A stretch of 64,000 nucleotides of DNA from Sphingobium phenoxybenzoativorans (GTDB lineage Bacteria > Pseudomonadota > Alphaproteobacteria > Sphingomonadales > Sphingomonadaceae): NCBI RefSeq assembly GCF_001757355.1, contig NZ_MINO01000002.1, positions 157,416-221,415 on the forward strand. Reading direction: 5' to 3'. Below, piece after piece: positions 34,666-43,047 of this stretch. The position numbers and the translations under genes are program-made. How positions within the stretch are numbered: the first letter of the stretch is position 1; each line of letters opens with the position of its first letter. Under the pieces are notes generated by a model that was given only the letters and a program-made list of their open reading frames with translations, did not search any database and was not told where the DNA came from.

Positions 34666-35751
34666 TCAGAGCTTACCATCAGCGGCCATCTGCATATAGC
34701 TCGCGTCGAAGCGCAGGGTGATGTGGCCGGCGTCCCCCAACGTCTTGTTGCCTGGAAAAGCCATGCCGACCGCATCAGCGGATTTTGCACCCTGGCCGAA
34801 CAGCCCCTTGGAATAGCTGAAATCCCGCACGCGCGTCATGGTGGTGATGAGGGCGGGCGCTGACGTGGCCGCGACGGCTGCCTTCGGATCGGCATAGAGA
34901 TAAGTGGTGGACAGTTGATTGTCGAACAGTTCCGGCTTGGTGCCTGCAAGCTTAGCCATGGCGGCCCGCGCCGCTTTTCCTTCCGCATCCTGCCGCTGCA
35001 TCAGCGCGGTTGTCTCATACCAGATGCCGGCTAGCGCTTTGCCGAGATTGGGGTTGGTTTTCAGCGTAGCTGTATCGACGACCAGCAGATCGAGGATCTC
35101 GCCGGGAATATCTGCAGAGCTGAATACCTGTTTCGCGCCCGGCGCCGCCCTCATCACTGAAAGCTGGGGGTTCCAGGCGACGGCGGCGGTCACCTCCGGG
35201 GCGGCGAAGGCCGCGACAATGTCCGCGTCCGACGTGTTCACCGTTTTAACGTCGGTCAACGCCATGCCGATGGACCCAAGGCCACGCGCAAGCAGATAGT
35301 GCGATACCGACAGTTCCGCGAGATAAACCTGTCGGCCCTTGATTGCAGCCAGCTTGTCCGCGCCTTTCAGCATGATCCCGTCATTGCCGTTTGAATAGTC
35401 GCCGACGATGATGGCGCTGGTGTCCTTGCCTCCCGCTGCGGGGATCGTGAGCGCGTCCATATTCGCAACCGTGACGCCATCCAGCTTCCCGGCGGTATAT
35501 TGGTTCACCGACTCCACATAGTCGTTCACCTGGACGATGTTGATCTTGAGGCCGTATTTGTCGGCCCATTTCTTCACGATGCCGGCCTGCTGGGCGTATG
35601 GCCAGGGCATCCAGCCTGCATAAATCGACCAACCGATGCTGAACTCGGTCCGCGGCTCCTGTGGCGCGTTCGATGAGGGTGAGCAGGACGCCGCCATAAG
35701 TGCGCACGCCATGAGTGCGATTTTTCCCGCGCCGCGAATCCGGTTGAGCAT
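34666..35751 (-). CDS. ABC transporter substrate-binding lipoprotein
   Basis: A 361-residue periplasmic binding protein anchored as a lipoprotein (lipobox LMAASC, Cys23). It belongs to the NitT/TauT-type family often named putative urea ABC transporter substrate-binding protein beside urea carboxylase genes. IGWSIYAGWMPWPYAQQAGIVKKWADKYGLKINIV is the typical start of the first lobe, with several aromatics suited to binding a cationic planar ligand such as guanidinium. It is the first gene of the operon. The ATG at 35751 has GGGGAC ahead of it; the longer open frame crosses the divergent promoter region and is not used. Confidence 0.9.
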   Translation of the reverse strand: MLNRIRGAGKIALMACALMAASCSPSSNAPQEPRTEFSIGWSIYAGWMPWPYAQQAGIVKKWADKYGLKINIVQVNDYVESVNQYTAGKLDGVTVANMDALTIPAAGGKDTSAIIVGDYSNGNDGIMLKGADKLAAIKGRQVYLAELSVSHYLLARGLGSIGMALTDVKTVNTSDADIVAAFAAPEVTAAVAWNPQLSVMRAAPGAKQVFSSADIPGEILDLLVVDTATLKTNPNLGKALAGIWYETTALMQRQDAEGKAARAAMAKLAGTKPELFDNQLSTTYLYADPKAAVAATSAPALITTMTRVRDFSYSKGLFGQGAKSADAVGMAFPGNKTLGDAGHITLRFDASYMQMAADGKL

Positions 35752-35810
35752 GATTCGTCCCCTTTCGCACTGCAGCATTGCCGCAAATCGAACCTTTGTC
35801 CATGCATCAT

Positions 35811-35836
35811 TATTACTGTTGCGGCATTTGGTAATA
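35811..35836. promoter_or_regulatory. Site A: NikR-type two-fold motif in the divergent promoter region
   Basis: A perfect inverted repeat, TATTAC (35811-35816) and GTAATA (35831-35836), separated by 14 bases. It lies 60 bp upstream of the binding-protein gene and 125 bp upstream of the MBL gene on the other strand. On the + strand a -35-like TTGCGG (35819) and -10-like TACTAT (35841) with 16-bp spacing overlap it. The right half continues as GTAATATCAATAC, identical to the right half of site B. Confidence 0.7.
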
Positions 35837-35960
35837 TCAATACTATGGCCGCAGCGTTGGTCGGACGGGCTTCGATCCACAAGACGCGTCGACGGGGAGA
35901 GCATGCATCGGAAGGCGCTGTGGCGAAAGCTGCTCGACGGTTCATATCCGGGGGATTTCG

Positions 35961-37049
35961 ATGGCGCAGAGTTCCACAAAAAAACCATCTTCAACCGGCG
36001 CTTCGCAGTCAGCGGCAGCGCGCACCTACCCCAACGGCAATCCCGACCTGGACTATAATCCCGTTGGCGTCCGCAATACGGACAGCGCCGTGCCGCTGCA
36101 TCGCAAGAAGGCTGTTGTCCATGATTATGCATGCGACGGCGCAGCACCCGGCAATCTGGCGTTCCGTTGGATATTCGGTTCCAACGTCGCCGCCACGAAC
36201 CGCGATCCGCGCGTTCAGGTCGTGCAGTATAATGAGGACAGCTTCATCCTGCGGCAGAATGTCTGCGCGCATTGGGAGGCGCCTTTCACCTATCTCCTGT
36301 TCGGCAACAAGGGCGCCCTGCTGATCGACAGCGGCGCTACCGCAGACGCGCAGCATTATCCGCTGCGCGAGACGGTGGACGCCATCATTACGCGATGGGG
36401 GCAGGCGCGCGGGCGGAGCAAGGTGCCGCTCACCGTCGCGCTGACATCCGGCGAGGATATCGCGCAAAATCAGGGCCTGGTGCAATTTGCGGGGCGGCCG
36501 GATACGATGATCGTGCCCAAGCCGCTGGAAGTGATGAAGCGCTTCTACGGCCTGGGAAGCAGTTGGCCTGGGGGTACCGGCAAAATCGATCTGGGCGATC
36601 GCGTGATAGAGGTGATCCCGACGCCGGGCACGCATAAGGATGGCGTCAGTTTCTACGATCCCTATTGCGATTTCCTCTTTACCGGCGACCTCCTGTTTCC
36701 CGGCAAGATCAACATCAGCAATGACGGCGATTTCGTGGCCTCTCTGGAGCGGCTCAAGGACTTTGCTACGCGCCAGCCGGTCAAATGGATCATGGGCGGC
36801 CATATCGAGATGATGTTCGTGCCGGGCAAATATTACCGGCGCTTCGTCAATTACAAACCTTATGAACGCGTGCTGGAGATGGAACCCGCGCTGATCGATG
36901 AGGCGCTGCAATATGCCCGTGAAGTGCAGGGCAAGGACATGATGCTCATCCGTCCCGATTTCGCGCTTTTCAACGGCGTCAGTCCTGATCAGCGCACACG
37001 GGTCTGGCCAGAGGGCGTACCCAATATCACGCCGCCATTCCATTTCTGA
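35961..37049 (+). CDS. Metallo-beta-lactamase-fold protein with degenerate metal motif
   Basis: A 362-residue MBL-fold protein. The position of the usual HxHxDH motif reads TSGEDIAQN (162-170) and has no histidine. Later motifs are kept in part: a PG-T-H segment (His225), TGDLLFPG (Asp243) and GGH (His281). It is therefore probably inactive as a standard two-metal hydrolase or binds one metal. No signal peptide is visible, and the first 40 residues are polar. The next gene encodes a related protein with an intact site, so the two may form a heterodimer. A GGGGGA site precedes the ATG. It is divergent from the guanidine operon and shares site A with it. Confidence 0.83.
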   Translation: MAQSSTKKPSSTGASQSAAARTYPNGNPDLDYNPVGVRNTDSAVPLHRKKAVVHDYACDGAAPGNLAFRWIFGSNVAATNRDPRVQVVQYNEDSFILRQNVCAHWEAPFTYLLFGNKGALLIDSGATADAQHYPLRETVDAIITRWGQARGRSKVPLTVALTSGEDIAQNQGLVQFAGRPDTMIVPKPLEVMKRFYGLGSSWPGGTGKIDLGDRVIEVIPTPGTHKDGVSFYDPYCDFLFTGDLLFPGKINISNDGDFVASLERLKDFATRQPVKWIMGGHIEMMFVPGKYYRRFVNYKPYERVLEMEPALIDEALQYAREVQGKDMMLIRPDFALFNGVSPDQRTRVWPEGVPNITPPFHF

Positions 37050-37066
37050 AGATCGGGAGAGCTTAT

Positions 37067-38080
37067 ATGGATCGCCGCACTTTCCTGACCTACAATGCCG
37101 TTGCCGCCGCTGTGCCGCTGTCTGGCGCAATGATGACCGGCATCGCCCAGGCGGCGTCGGCCGCCGCACGCCCGGCTCCCATTGATTTCAAGAGCAACCT
37201 TCCCGCCAAGGGCAGCTTTCCGGAAAAATGGATTTGCGGATCGTCGTCCTGCATGGACAACACCGATCCCCCGGTCCAGGTCCACTGGTACAATCCGCAC
37301 ACCGCGATCCTGCGGCAGAACAAGGCATATAGTTACGAGGCGCCCTTCGCCCCGCTCTACTTCGGCAACGACCGTGTGTTGCTGCTGGACGAGGGGTTCA
37401 CGCAATTACGCAATGAGTGGGACCTTCGCGGCGTGGTGGACCAGTGCATCAACGAATGGTGCGCCCGCAATGGCCGTGATCCCGCCAGCCTGGAGCTGCT
37501 GGTCGCCTACAGTCATTTGCATGGCGATCACTATATGGCGGTCAACCAGTTCGCTGATCGTCCCAACACCCGTTATATGGGCCAGACGCATGAGGAGATG
37601 GTCGGCTTCTGGGGCATGACCAATTTCCCGGAGGAGCGGGTGACGCTCGACCTTGGCGGGCGCGACATATTGATCTGGGGGTCGCCCGGACATGTGGTGT
37701 CGGAGTTCGCCTATTATGACAGCTACACCCAGATTCTCTACACTGGCGACATGTTCTACCGCGGACGCTGCTACATCAGTTTCTGGCAGCCCTGGTTCGA
37801 CAGCATGAAGCGGCTGATCGACTTTTGCGATACGCATCCGGTGACGCATGTCATGGGATGCCATGTGGAGATCAGCAAGGACGGCCAGGACTACGCCTAT
37901 GGCATGACCTGGCAGCCTGACGAGGCGCCTGTGGAGATGACCGTGCAGCAATTGCGCGAAGCCTTCGCCCATGCCCAGAAGATCACTGAACCCGGCATTT
38001 ATTTCACCGGCACGGTTTTCCTCTGCAACCAGACGCGGGGCACGACCACGATCGACAGGAACCCATATCGTTACGGCTGA
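37067..38080 (+). CDS. Metallo-beta-lactamase-fold hydrolase with intact metal site
   Basis: A 337-residue MBL-fold hydrolase with a Tat-like leader (MDRRTFLTYN, cleavage near AQAAS, about residue 31). The metal motif SHLHGDH (His150, His152, Asp154, His155) is complete, followed by SPGH (His209), TGDMF (Asp228) and GCH (His266). It parallels its neighbour along the whole length (for example PVQVHWYNPHTAILRQN against RVQVVQYNEDSFILRQN), pointing to gene duplication. The gap to the neighbour is 17 bp with a GGGAGAG site. Substrate unknown; by context, it may free a nitrogen-rich fragment from a larger compound. Confidence 0.86.
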   Translation: MDRRTFLTYNAVAAAVPLSGAMMTGIAQAASAAARPAPIDFKSNLPAKGSFPEKWICGSSSCMDNTDPPVQVHWYNPHTAILRQNKAYSYEAPFAPLYFGNDRVLLLDEGFTQLRNEWDLRGVVDQCINEWCARNGRDPASLELLVAYSHLHGDHYMAVNQFADRPNTRYMGQTHEEMVGFWGMTNFPEERVTLDLGGRDILIWGSPGHVVSEFAYYDSYTQILYTGDMFYRGRCYISFWQPWFDSMKRLIDFCDTHPVTHVMGCHVEISKDGQDYAYGMTWQPDEAPVEMTVQQLREAFAHAQKITEPGIYFTGTVFLCNQTRGTTTIDRNPYRYG

Positions 38081-38110
38081 GGCGCCACATTGTCAGAGGG
38101 AAATGAGAGC

Positions 38111-39037
38111 ATGAAAAAGCCCATTGGTTTGACGCTGTCATTGGTCGCGTTGTGCGCTGCGGCTCCACCGGATCCAAAAGCGCTGAGCGAGCAGGAATTC
38201 ACCGTGCCAGGCTTCGCCGATTTTCTGGCGGTGGATGGCGACTCCGTGTGGACAACAAATGACGGCCGCGTCGAAAAATGGTCGGCCAAAGGTAAGCAGG
38301 CGTCAGTCGATATGCCAAAGCCCTGCGGCGCGATGGCGATGGCGTTCGGTTCGCTTTGGGTGGCGAATTGCAAGGGCGGCGAGGTTTACCGGATCGATGC
38401 CAAGACGGCGCGCATAGTTGCAACTATCCCGGTCGGCTTAGGCCCCAGCGGCGAATTGAACGTGGTTGCGGGTGCGGGTTCGATATGGGCGCCCAGCGAG
38501 ACGACCGGCAAGATCGCCCGGATAGATCCGGCCACTGACAAGGTGGTCGCTTCCATCGATGTAGCGCCCGGCACGTCTTATCTGACCTTCGGATTTGACG
38601 CGCTATGGGCTGCAAGCGGCAAGGCGCAATCGCTTCAGCGGGTGGATCCTAAAGTCAATGCAGTGACCCACACGATCGCGCTGGGCAAGCAACCGGGCTT
38701 TCTTGTTGCGGGCGAGGGCGCCGTCTGGGTGCAGGAACAGGGCGACGGTACTTTGGCGCGCATCGATCCGGCCACCGCCGCCGTGTCCGGTCGCGTCAAG
38801 GTCGGCAAGACGCTGATCTATGGCGATATCGACGCGGGGGGCGGAGTGGTTTGGCTTCGCACTACCGAAGACCAGACATTCGTGGCGATCGATCCGAAAT
38901 CGATGGAGATACTCGTACGCGCGGGCAAGCCGGCGGGCAGCGGGGCCTTGCGCTACACGCCCTCTGGCATCTGGACCAGCGCGCATGACGTTCATACCCT
39001 GTCCTGGTGGAGCGCTGCGCCAAAGGAGAAGCCATAG
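38111..39037 (+). CDS. Exported beta-propeller (YVTN/Vgb-like) repeat protein
   Basis: A 308-residue secreted protein with a short signal peptide (about 1-18, LCAAA) and a run of blades of about 42 residues. Each blade carries a GxxxWV or SVWxxN-type strand and a RIDPATxxVxxxIxVG strand, as in virginiamycin B lyase-like and YVTN propellers. Catalytic His residues of Vgb were not identified, so binding or scaffolding is as likely as catalysis. It follows the second MBL gene by 30 bp and probably shares its transcript. The ATG at 38111 follows a GAGAGC site; the earlier TTG would add seven polar residues. Confidence 0.75.
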   Translation: MKKPIGLTLSLVALCAAAPPDPKALSEQEFTVPGFADFLAVDGDSVWTTNDGRVEKWSAKGKQASVDMPKPCGAMAMAFGSLWVANCKGGEVYRIDAKTARIVATIPVGLGPSGELNVVAGAGSIWAPSETTGKIARIDPATDKVVASIDVAPGTSYLTFGFDALWAASGKAQSLQRVDPKVNAVTHTIALGKQPGFLVAGEGAVWVQEQGDGTLARIDPATAAVSGRVKVGKTLIYGDIDAGGGVVWLRTTEDQTFVAIDPKSMEILVRAGKPAGSGALRYTPSGIWTSAHDVHTLSWWSAAPKEKP

Positions 39038-39350
39038 CCTCGCCTCTCCATCTAGGAACGCGGTTTACGAATCAGCGGGATGCCAGCCGCTTTCATTCAA
39101 CGATGTTAAGCGCATTTTTGGACCAAGTGACTTTCATCTACGCGGGTTGCGCGCAATCGTTTTCGTAAAAAGCGCCGTTTTCTGGCGTTTATCGAAAGAC
39201 GCAGGCGCGGCGGGCAACCTCATAATTAATACTCTTGACGCAATAAGTAATATCAATACCGTGTGTCATATCGCAGTTCAGAGCGACGTCACCGAGAGAG
39301 AGAGGATCGAAATGTTGGGCCGGTCACCGGCTTGATTGGGGAGATCTTTT
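39038..39350. other. 313-bp gap holding site B and a weak hairpin
   Basis: No convincing gene is present. The first half contains a small CGCC/GGCG hairpin (39173-39187) with A/T-rich flanks that might end the propeller transcript. The second half is AT-rich and carries regulatory site B with a promoter-like TTGACG/TACCGT pair. Confidence 0.6.
39227..39252 (+). promoter_or_regulatory. Site B: NikR-type two-fold motif before the fatty acid hydroxylase gene
   Basis: TAATAC (39227-39232), 14 bases, GTAATA (39247-39252): the same spacing as sites A and C with one mismatch. A -35-like TTGACG (39235-39240) lies in the spacer, at the same offset as in site A, and TACCGT follows 16 bp on. Binding would cover the promoter, so repression is the simplest reading. 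Confidence 0.65.
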
Positions 39351-40325
39351 GTGGATCAGATTCCTGCTCATAATGCTGCTCTCTCGGGCGACCTTCAATC
39401 CGTCGCTGGCGGCGCTTACGATGCGCGGGTGGGGCAGAGTGGGATCGGGAAGACCTTGGTCAACCTCATTCCCCCGGCAATGGTTGTCGCTGTCATATTA
39501 TTCTGGATGTACGGTCCTCAGGCCTGGATCAAGAATGATTGGTCAATACTTATAGCTGGCGGCCTGACCACGGCCTTCGTGCTTTCGCTTGAATGGGTGT
39601 TTGAGCGGCATGCGGGCTGGCGTTTGAACAGGCGCGAATTTGCCACAGACCTTTTCTATGTGATCTTGAGCTATACGGTCATTGCCTGGGTCACCAGCAC
39701 GCTCGCCGAGGAGCCTTTGAAGGCGGTCAAGAAATCTCTTGGCATCACCACTGAATGGGCCACGCACATGCCGTTCGTGTTGCAGGTCGCGCTGGTGATT
39801 TTTCTCATCGAATTCGGCCAATATTGGATGCACAGGCTGATGCACAACTGGCATCCCTTCTGGCTGACCCATGCGCCGCATCATCACATTACGCAGTTGA
39901 ATGCGATGAAGGGCGCCGTGGGTAATCCGGTGGAGTTGTTCCTGATCAGCCTAAGCGTGGTCGCGCTTTTCGACTTTCAGCAGTCTGCGCTGTTCTGCGC
40001 GTTCAACGTACTGGGCGTGGTGTCCACTTTCGCGCATGCCAATGTGCGGTCCGACCCGCCGCTATTCTATTCCTTCTTCTTCACGACAATCCGCCATCAC
40101 AGCCTGCATCATTCAGTGGGTTATGAGGAAACGCGCTGCAATTACGCCAATTCGCTGATCCTGATCGATCGCGTTCTGGGCACCTATCGTGAGGGTGAAG
40201 GCATTCTTGTCGGGCAAGATGATCGCAGGAGGCTCTCAATCTGGGAGCAGTTCATGTTCCCATGGTTGTCCTGGATCGAAAAGATCAAGGCGAGACGGAA
40301 AAATTCAGCCGTCGCGGCAAGTTGA
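39351..40325 (+). CDS. Fatty acid hydroxylase / sterol desaturase family membrane di-iron protein
   Basis: A 324-residue membrane protein with about four to five hydrophobic helices. It has the His clusters of the family: HRLMH (161-165), HAPHHH (174-179), a lone His in FAHAN (229), and RHHSLHH (248-254). These bind two irons used for O2-dependent hydroxylation or desaturation of a lipid or terpenoid. The GTG at 39351 has GGGGAGA eight bases before it; an in-frame TTG five codons earlier is less well supported. It shares a regulator-type site (site B) with the guanidine operon, an unexpected pairing. Substrate unknown. Confidence 0.87.
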   Translation: MDQIPAHNAALSGDLQSVAGGAYDARVGQSGIGKTLVNLIPPAMVVAVILFWMYGPQAWIKNDWSILIAGGLTTAFVLSLEWVFERHAGWRLNRREFATDLFYVILSYTVIAWVTSTLAEEPLKAVKKSLGITTEWATHMPFVLQVALVIFLIEFGQYWMHRLMHNWHPFWLTHAPHHHITQLNAMKGAVGNPVELFLISLSVVALFDFQQSALFCAFNVLGVVSTFAHANVRSDPPLFYSFFFTTIRHHSLHHSVGYEETRCNYANSLILIDRVLGTYREGEGILVGQDDRRRLSIWEQFMFPWLSWIEKIKARRKNSAVAAS

Positions 40326-40394
40326 TAAGCTGCGGATGGCAGGAATTGCGCCGGATTTACCAGTTCGACGGGTTTTGAAAGTCGGACTGCACTA

Positions 40395-40427
40395 CGTCAG
40401 CAAATAATCCGAAAATCGGAGCTGACG
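40395..40427. promoter_or_regulatory. 33-bp nested palindrome upstream of TonB receptor gene
   Basis: Outer arms CGTCAGC (40395-40401) and GCTGACG (40421-40427) enclose an inner hairpin TCCGA-AAA-TCGGA (40408-40420). It lies 70 bp after the hydroxylase stop and 93 bp before the receptor start. With no U-run after it, it may be an operator or a transcript hairpin rather than a terminator. Confidence 0.5.
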
Positions 40428-40520
40428 CATTCAAAAGGGGTCCTCGATCAAAGGACCAATCAAGTTCTGGCGGAGAGGCGTCAGGGCGCGGGAGAGCTTT
40501 ACCAAAAAAAGGGGAAACAC

Positions 40521-42947
40521 ATGTCATATCGCGCGAAACTTAGGCTAGGGCTTTTATCCGCAACCATATTCACGAGCGCCGCGCTCGCAACGCCGGTGAT
40601 GGCGCAGGAGGCTCAGGAAGCCGCTGCAACGGATGGCGATTATATTATCGTCACGGGCACGCGCCGCAGCACGACGATCATGGAAACGCCGATCAACATT
40701 TCGGCGGTCAGCGCGGAGGAACTGGCGCGGCAGCGGATTCAGGATGTGCGCGACCTGGCTGATTTCACGCCTGGCCTGACAATTTCCGACACTGGCCCTG
40801 GTACAACTGGAGCAATCGTGCTGCGCGGCCTCAGTGCATCTGATGTGGACGCTACTGGCACGAACTATGACGATTCTCTTGGCGTTTATCTGGGTGAGGT
40901 TCCGCTTTATTACGACTTCAAGCTTCTCGACATCAATCGAGTAGAAGTACTGCTTGGGCCGCAGGGCACGCTCTATGGTCTCGGTACGCTGGCGGGCGCG
41001 ATCCGCTACATCCCAAATCGTCCGGACGTCAGCAATTTTTCCGGCGAAGTCCATGGCAGCTTTTACGGCAAGAGCCACGGCAGCAAGCCCGGATATCAGG
41101 GGGACGCCGTCCTCAATATCCCGATTGTCCGGGACTATATCGCTTTCCGGTCGACCACAGGATATTATTATGATCCCGGCTTTATCGACTATCCGCTGCT
41201 GATCCAGACGCCCGGCGTGTCGTTGCCACAACCGGACGGCCCGGACGGCGTTTCTGACGCTGGCTATGCGGCAAACCTGACGGGCCGCAAGGATCTGAAT
41301 TTCGAGAAAACCTTCACGACGCGCAACCAACTGTTGTTCTACATTGACGAGGATTTCTCCGCCAACATCACTTACGCATTCCAGCGGACGAAAACCGGCG
41401 GCTCCCAATCCAACAGCGTCGGCGTTCTGGGTACTGGAAAATATGAGAATGCGAGCCGCTATGCCGAGCCGGTAAATCGCCGGGCGCACCTTCTCAGCCT
41501 GGAAGTTAACGCCAATATATTTGATATCGCTGATCTGGTGGCGACGACCGCCTATACCGAAGTCAAGTCCGACGCGCAGAGAGACAACACGGATCTGCTG
41601 CTCGATCTCGACTATGATTATGAATTGTTCCCGGCCTTCACCAGTTGGAATGAATCGCACACCAAGCGTAAGCAATATAACCAGGAAATCCGCCTCGTCT
41701 CCAGGCATGGCGGGCCGTTCAGTTGGGTGCTCGGCGGCTTCTACAACGAGAACCGCTATGGCAGCGACTATGCCGAGCATATTCCGAACCATCCCTGGGC
41801 CGATCCCGTCACCAATCCCGAATATCTTGAATATGTGAGCTACATCCGATCGAAAGTCACTGAGACGGCATTCTTTGGCGAAGGATCGTTCAAGATCACT
41901 CCGGAGTGGCAGGTTACTGCCGGTGCCCGCTACTTCAAATACACGTCGAACATCGCTGGCGCACAGACGCTGCCGATCCTGGGTGACCCACTCAGCCCCT
42001 ATGAGCTGACCGCGCGAGGCGGGGAGGCTGGTAAGAGCGGATGGGTGTGGAAATTCAACAGCTCGTACAATTTCTCCGAGAACCTGATGGCCTATGCAAC
42101 CTACAGCAAGGGCTATCGCATCGGCGGCCCGAACAGCGTAGCGCCTTGCCCCAATCCGTTGCCCAACGATCCTGACGGCGACAATGTCAATAACACCCAG
42201 ATCATCTGCGGCTTGCCCAACGAAATCCAGTTTGGCCCGGATACCACCAAGAATATCGAGGTCGGTGTTCGCACCCAGCTTTTCGACAGGAAGCTGACGT
42301 TCAACTTCAACGTATATCAGATCAAATGGCAGGGTCTTCAGGTTGATTCCGCTACCTTGAACGGAATTACCAGCATTACGGTCAATGGCGGTAGAGCCAA
42401 ATCCGAAGGCTTTGAAACGTCCTTTCAGGTAAGGCCGTTCCCCGGATTCTCGATCCAGGGCACCTATTCCTATACCGACGCCAAGCTGACCGAGGATGTA
42501 CCTGGCATCATCCCGGTCAACGATCCGGCTGGTTCCTATCCCAGCGCGCCCATCACGCTAGCCGCGCTTTCGGGCGATCGCCTGCCCGGCTCCGCTAAGA
42601 ACAGCGGCAGTTTGGGCGCAACCTACACAATGCCTGTCATGGACGGCAGCCTTATCGCCAACTGGACGGCAACGTACCGCGGCAATGTCGTAACGCGACT
42701 TGGTTGGGATCGCGCCTATGGCGATAAGCTCCCCAGCTATGTGATGCATCGGGCGTCGCTGACTTATGAGCGTGATAAATATAGCGTCAGCCTGTTTGCC
42801 AACAACATCTTCGACAAATTCGCCGTTGTCTCCGTCCAGAATGACAGGTCTCGCGTCGGCCTCAATGACGGTGTCCTTCTGCGCTATTACAAGCACGCAA
42901 TTGCGAACCCACGCACCTTCGGCATCGAAGCGCGCGTCAAATATTGA
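40521..42947 (+). CDS. TonB-dependent receptor beside the guanidine/MBL gene group
   Basis: An 808-residue receptor with signal peptide (about 1-29, PVMAQ), TonB-box-like DYIIVTGTRRSTTIMETP, plug motifs LGVYLGEVPL and VEVLLGPQGTLYGLGTLAGAIRYI, and a barrel ending GIEARVKY. It belongs to the same broad sphingomonad group as the receptor at 7.5-9.9 kb. AGGGGA lies just before the ATG. It follows the hydroxylase gene and ends in a strong terminator. The cargo is unknown; its neighbours suggest a nitrogen-containing, perhaps lipid-modified compound. Confidence 0.93.
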   Translation: MSYRAKLRLGLLSATIFTSAALATPVMAQEAQEAAATDGDYIIVTGTRRSTTIMETPINISAVSAEELARQRIQDVRDLADFTPGLTISDTGPGTTGAIVLRGLSASDVDATGTNYDDSLGVYLGEVPLYYDFKLLDINRVEVLLGPQGTLYGLGTLAGAIRYIPNRPDVSNFSGEVHGSFYGKSHGSKPGYQGDAVLNIPIVRDYIAFRSTTGYYYDPGFIDYPLLIQTPGVSLPQPDGPDGVSDAGYAANLTGRKDLNFEKTFTTRNQLLFYIDEDFSANITYAFQRTKTGGSQSNSVGVLGTGKYENASRYAEPVNRRAHLLSLEVNANIFDIADLVATTAYTEVKSDAQRDNTDLLLDLDYDYELFPAFTSWNESHTKRKQYNQEIRLVSRHGGPFSWVLGGFYNENRYGSDYAEHIPNHPWADPVTNPEYLEYVSYIRSKVTETAFFGEGSFKITPEWQVTAGARYFKYTSNIAGAQTLPILGDPLSPYELTARGGEAGKSGWVWKFNSSYNFSENLMAYATYSKGYRIGGPNSVAPCPNPLPNDPDGDNVNNTQIICGLPNEIQFGPDTTKNIEVGVRTQLFDRKLTFNFNVYQIKWQGLQVDSATLNGITSITVNGGRAKSEGFETSFQVRPFPGFSIQGTYSYTDAKLTEDVPGIIPVNDPAGSYPSAPITLAALSGDRLPGSAKNSGSLGATYTMPVMDGSLIANWTATYRGNVVTRLGWDRAYGDKLPSYVMHRASLTYERDKYSVSLFANNIFDKFAVVSVQNDRSRVGLNDGVLLRYYKHAIANPRTFGIEARVKY

Positions 42948-42960
42948 TTGCTGTAAAGGG

Positions 42961-43004
42961 ACAGGGGCGCTCTCCAGAAATGGAGAGCGCCCCTGTTCTG
43001 TTTT
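42961..43004 (+). terminator. Strong rho-independent terminator of the TonB receptor gene
   Basis: A perfect 15-bp stem (ACAGGGGCGCTCTCC and its complement, 42961-42975 and 42982-42996) with a 6-base loop is followed by TCTGTTTT on the + strand. It lies 13 bp after the receptor stop codon, and ahead of the convergent sulfotransferase gene. Confidence 0.92.
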
Positions 43005-43047
43005 CCGTCCGCAACAAGCTGCAGGCGTTGGACGGCGATAGCGCCGG

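Noticed and set aside
35752..35960. Guanidine-I (ykkC) riboswitch upstream of the guanidine operon
   Set aside because: I looked for its conserved stems and loop motifs on the - strand leader and saw none. The region is short and holds site A instead. A covariance-model scan (Infernal with the ykkC model) would settle it.
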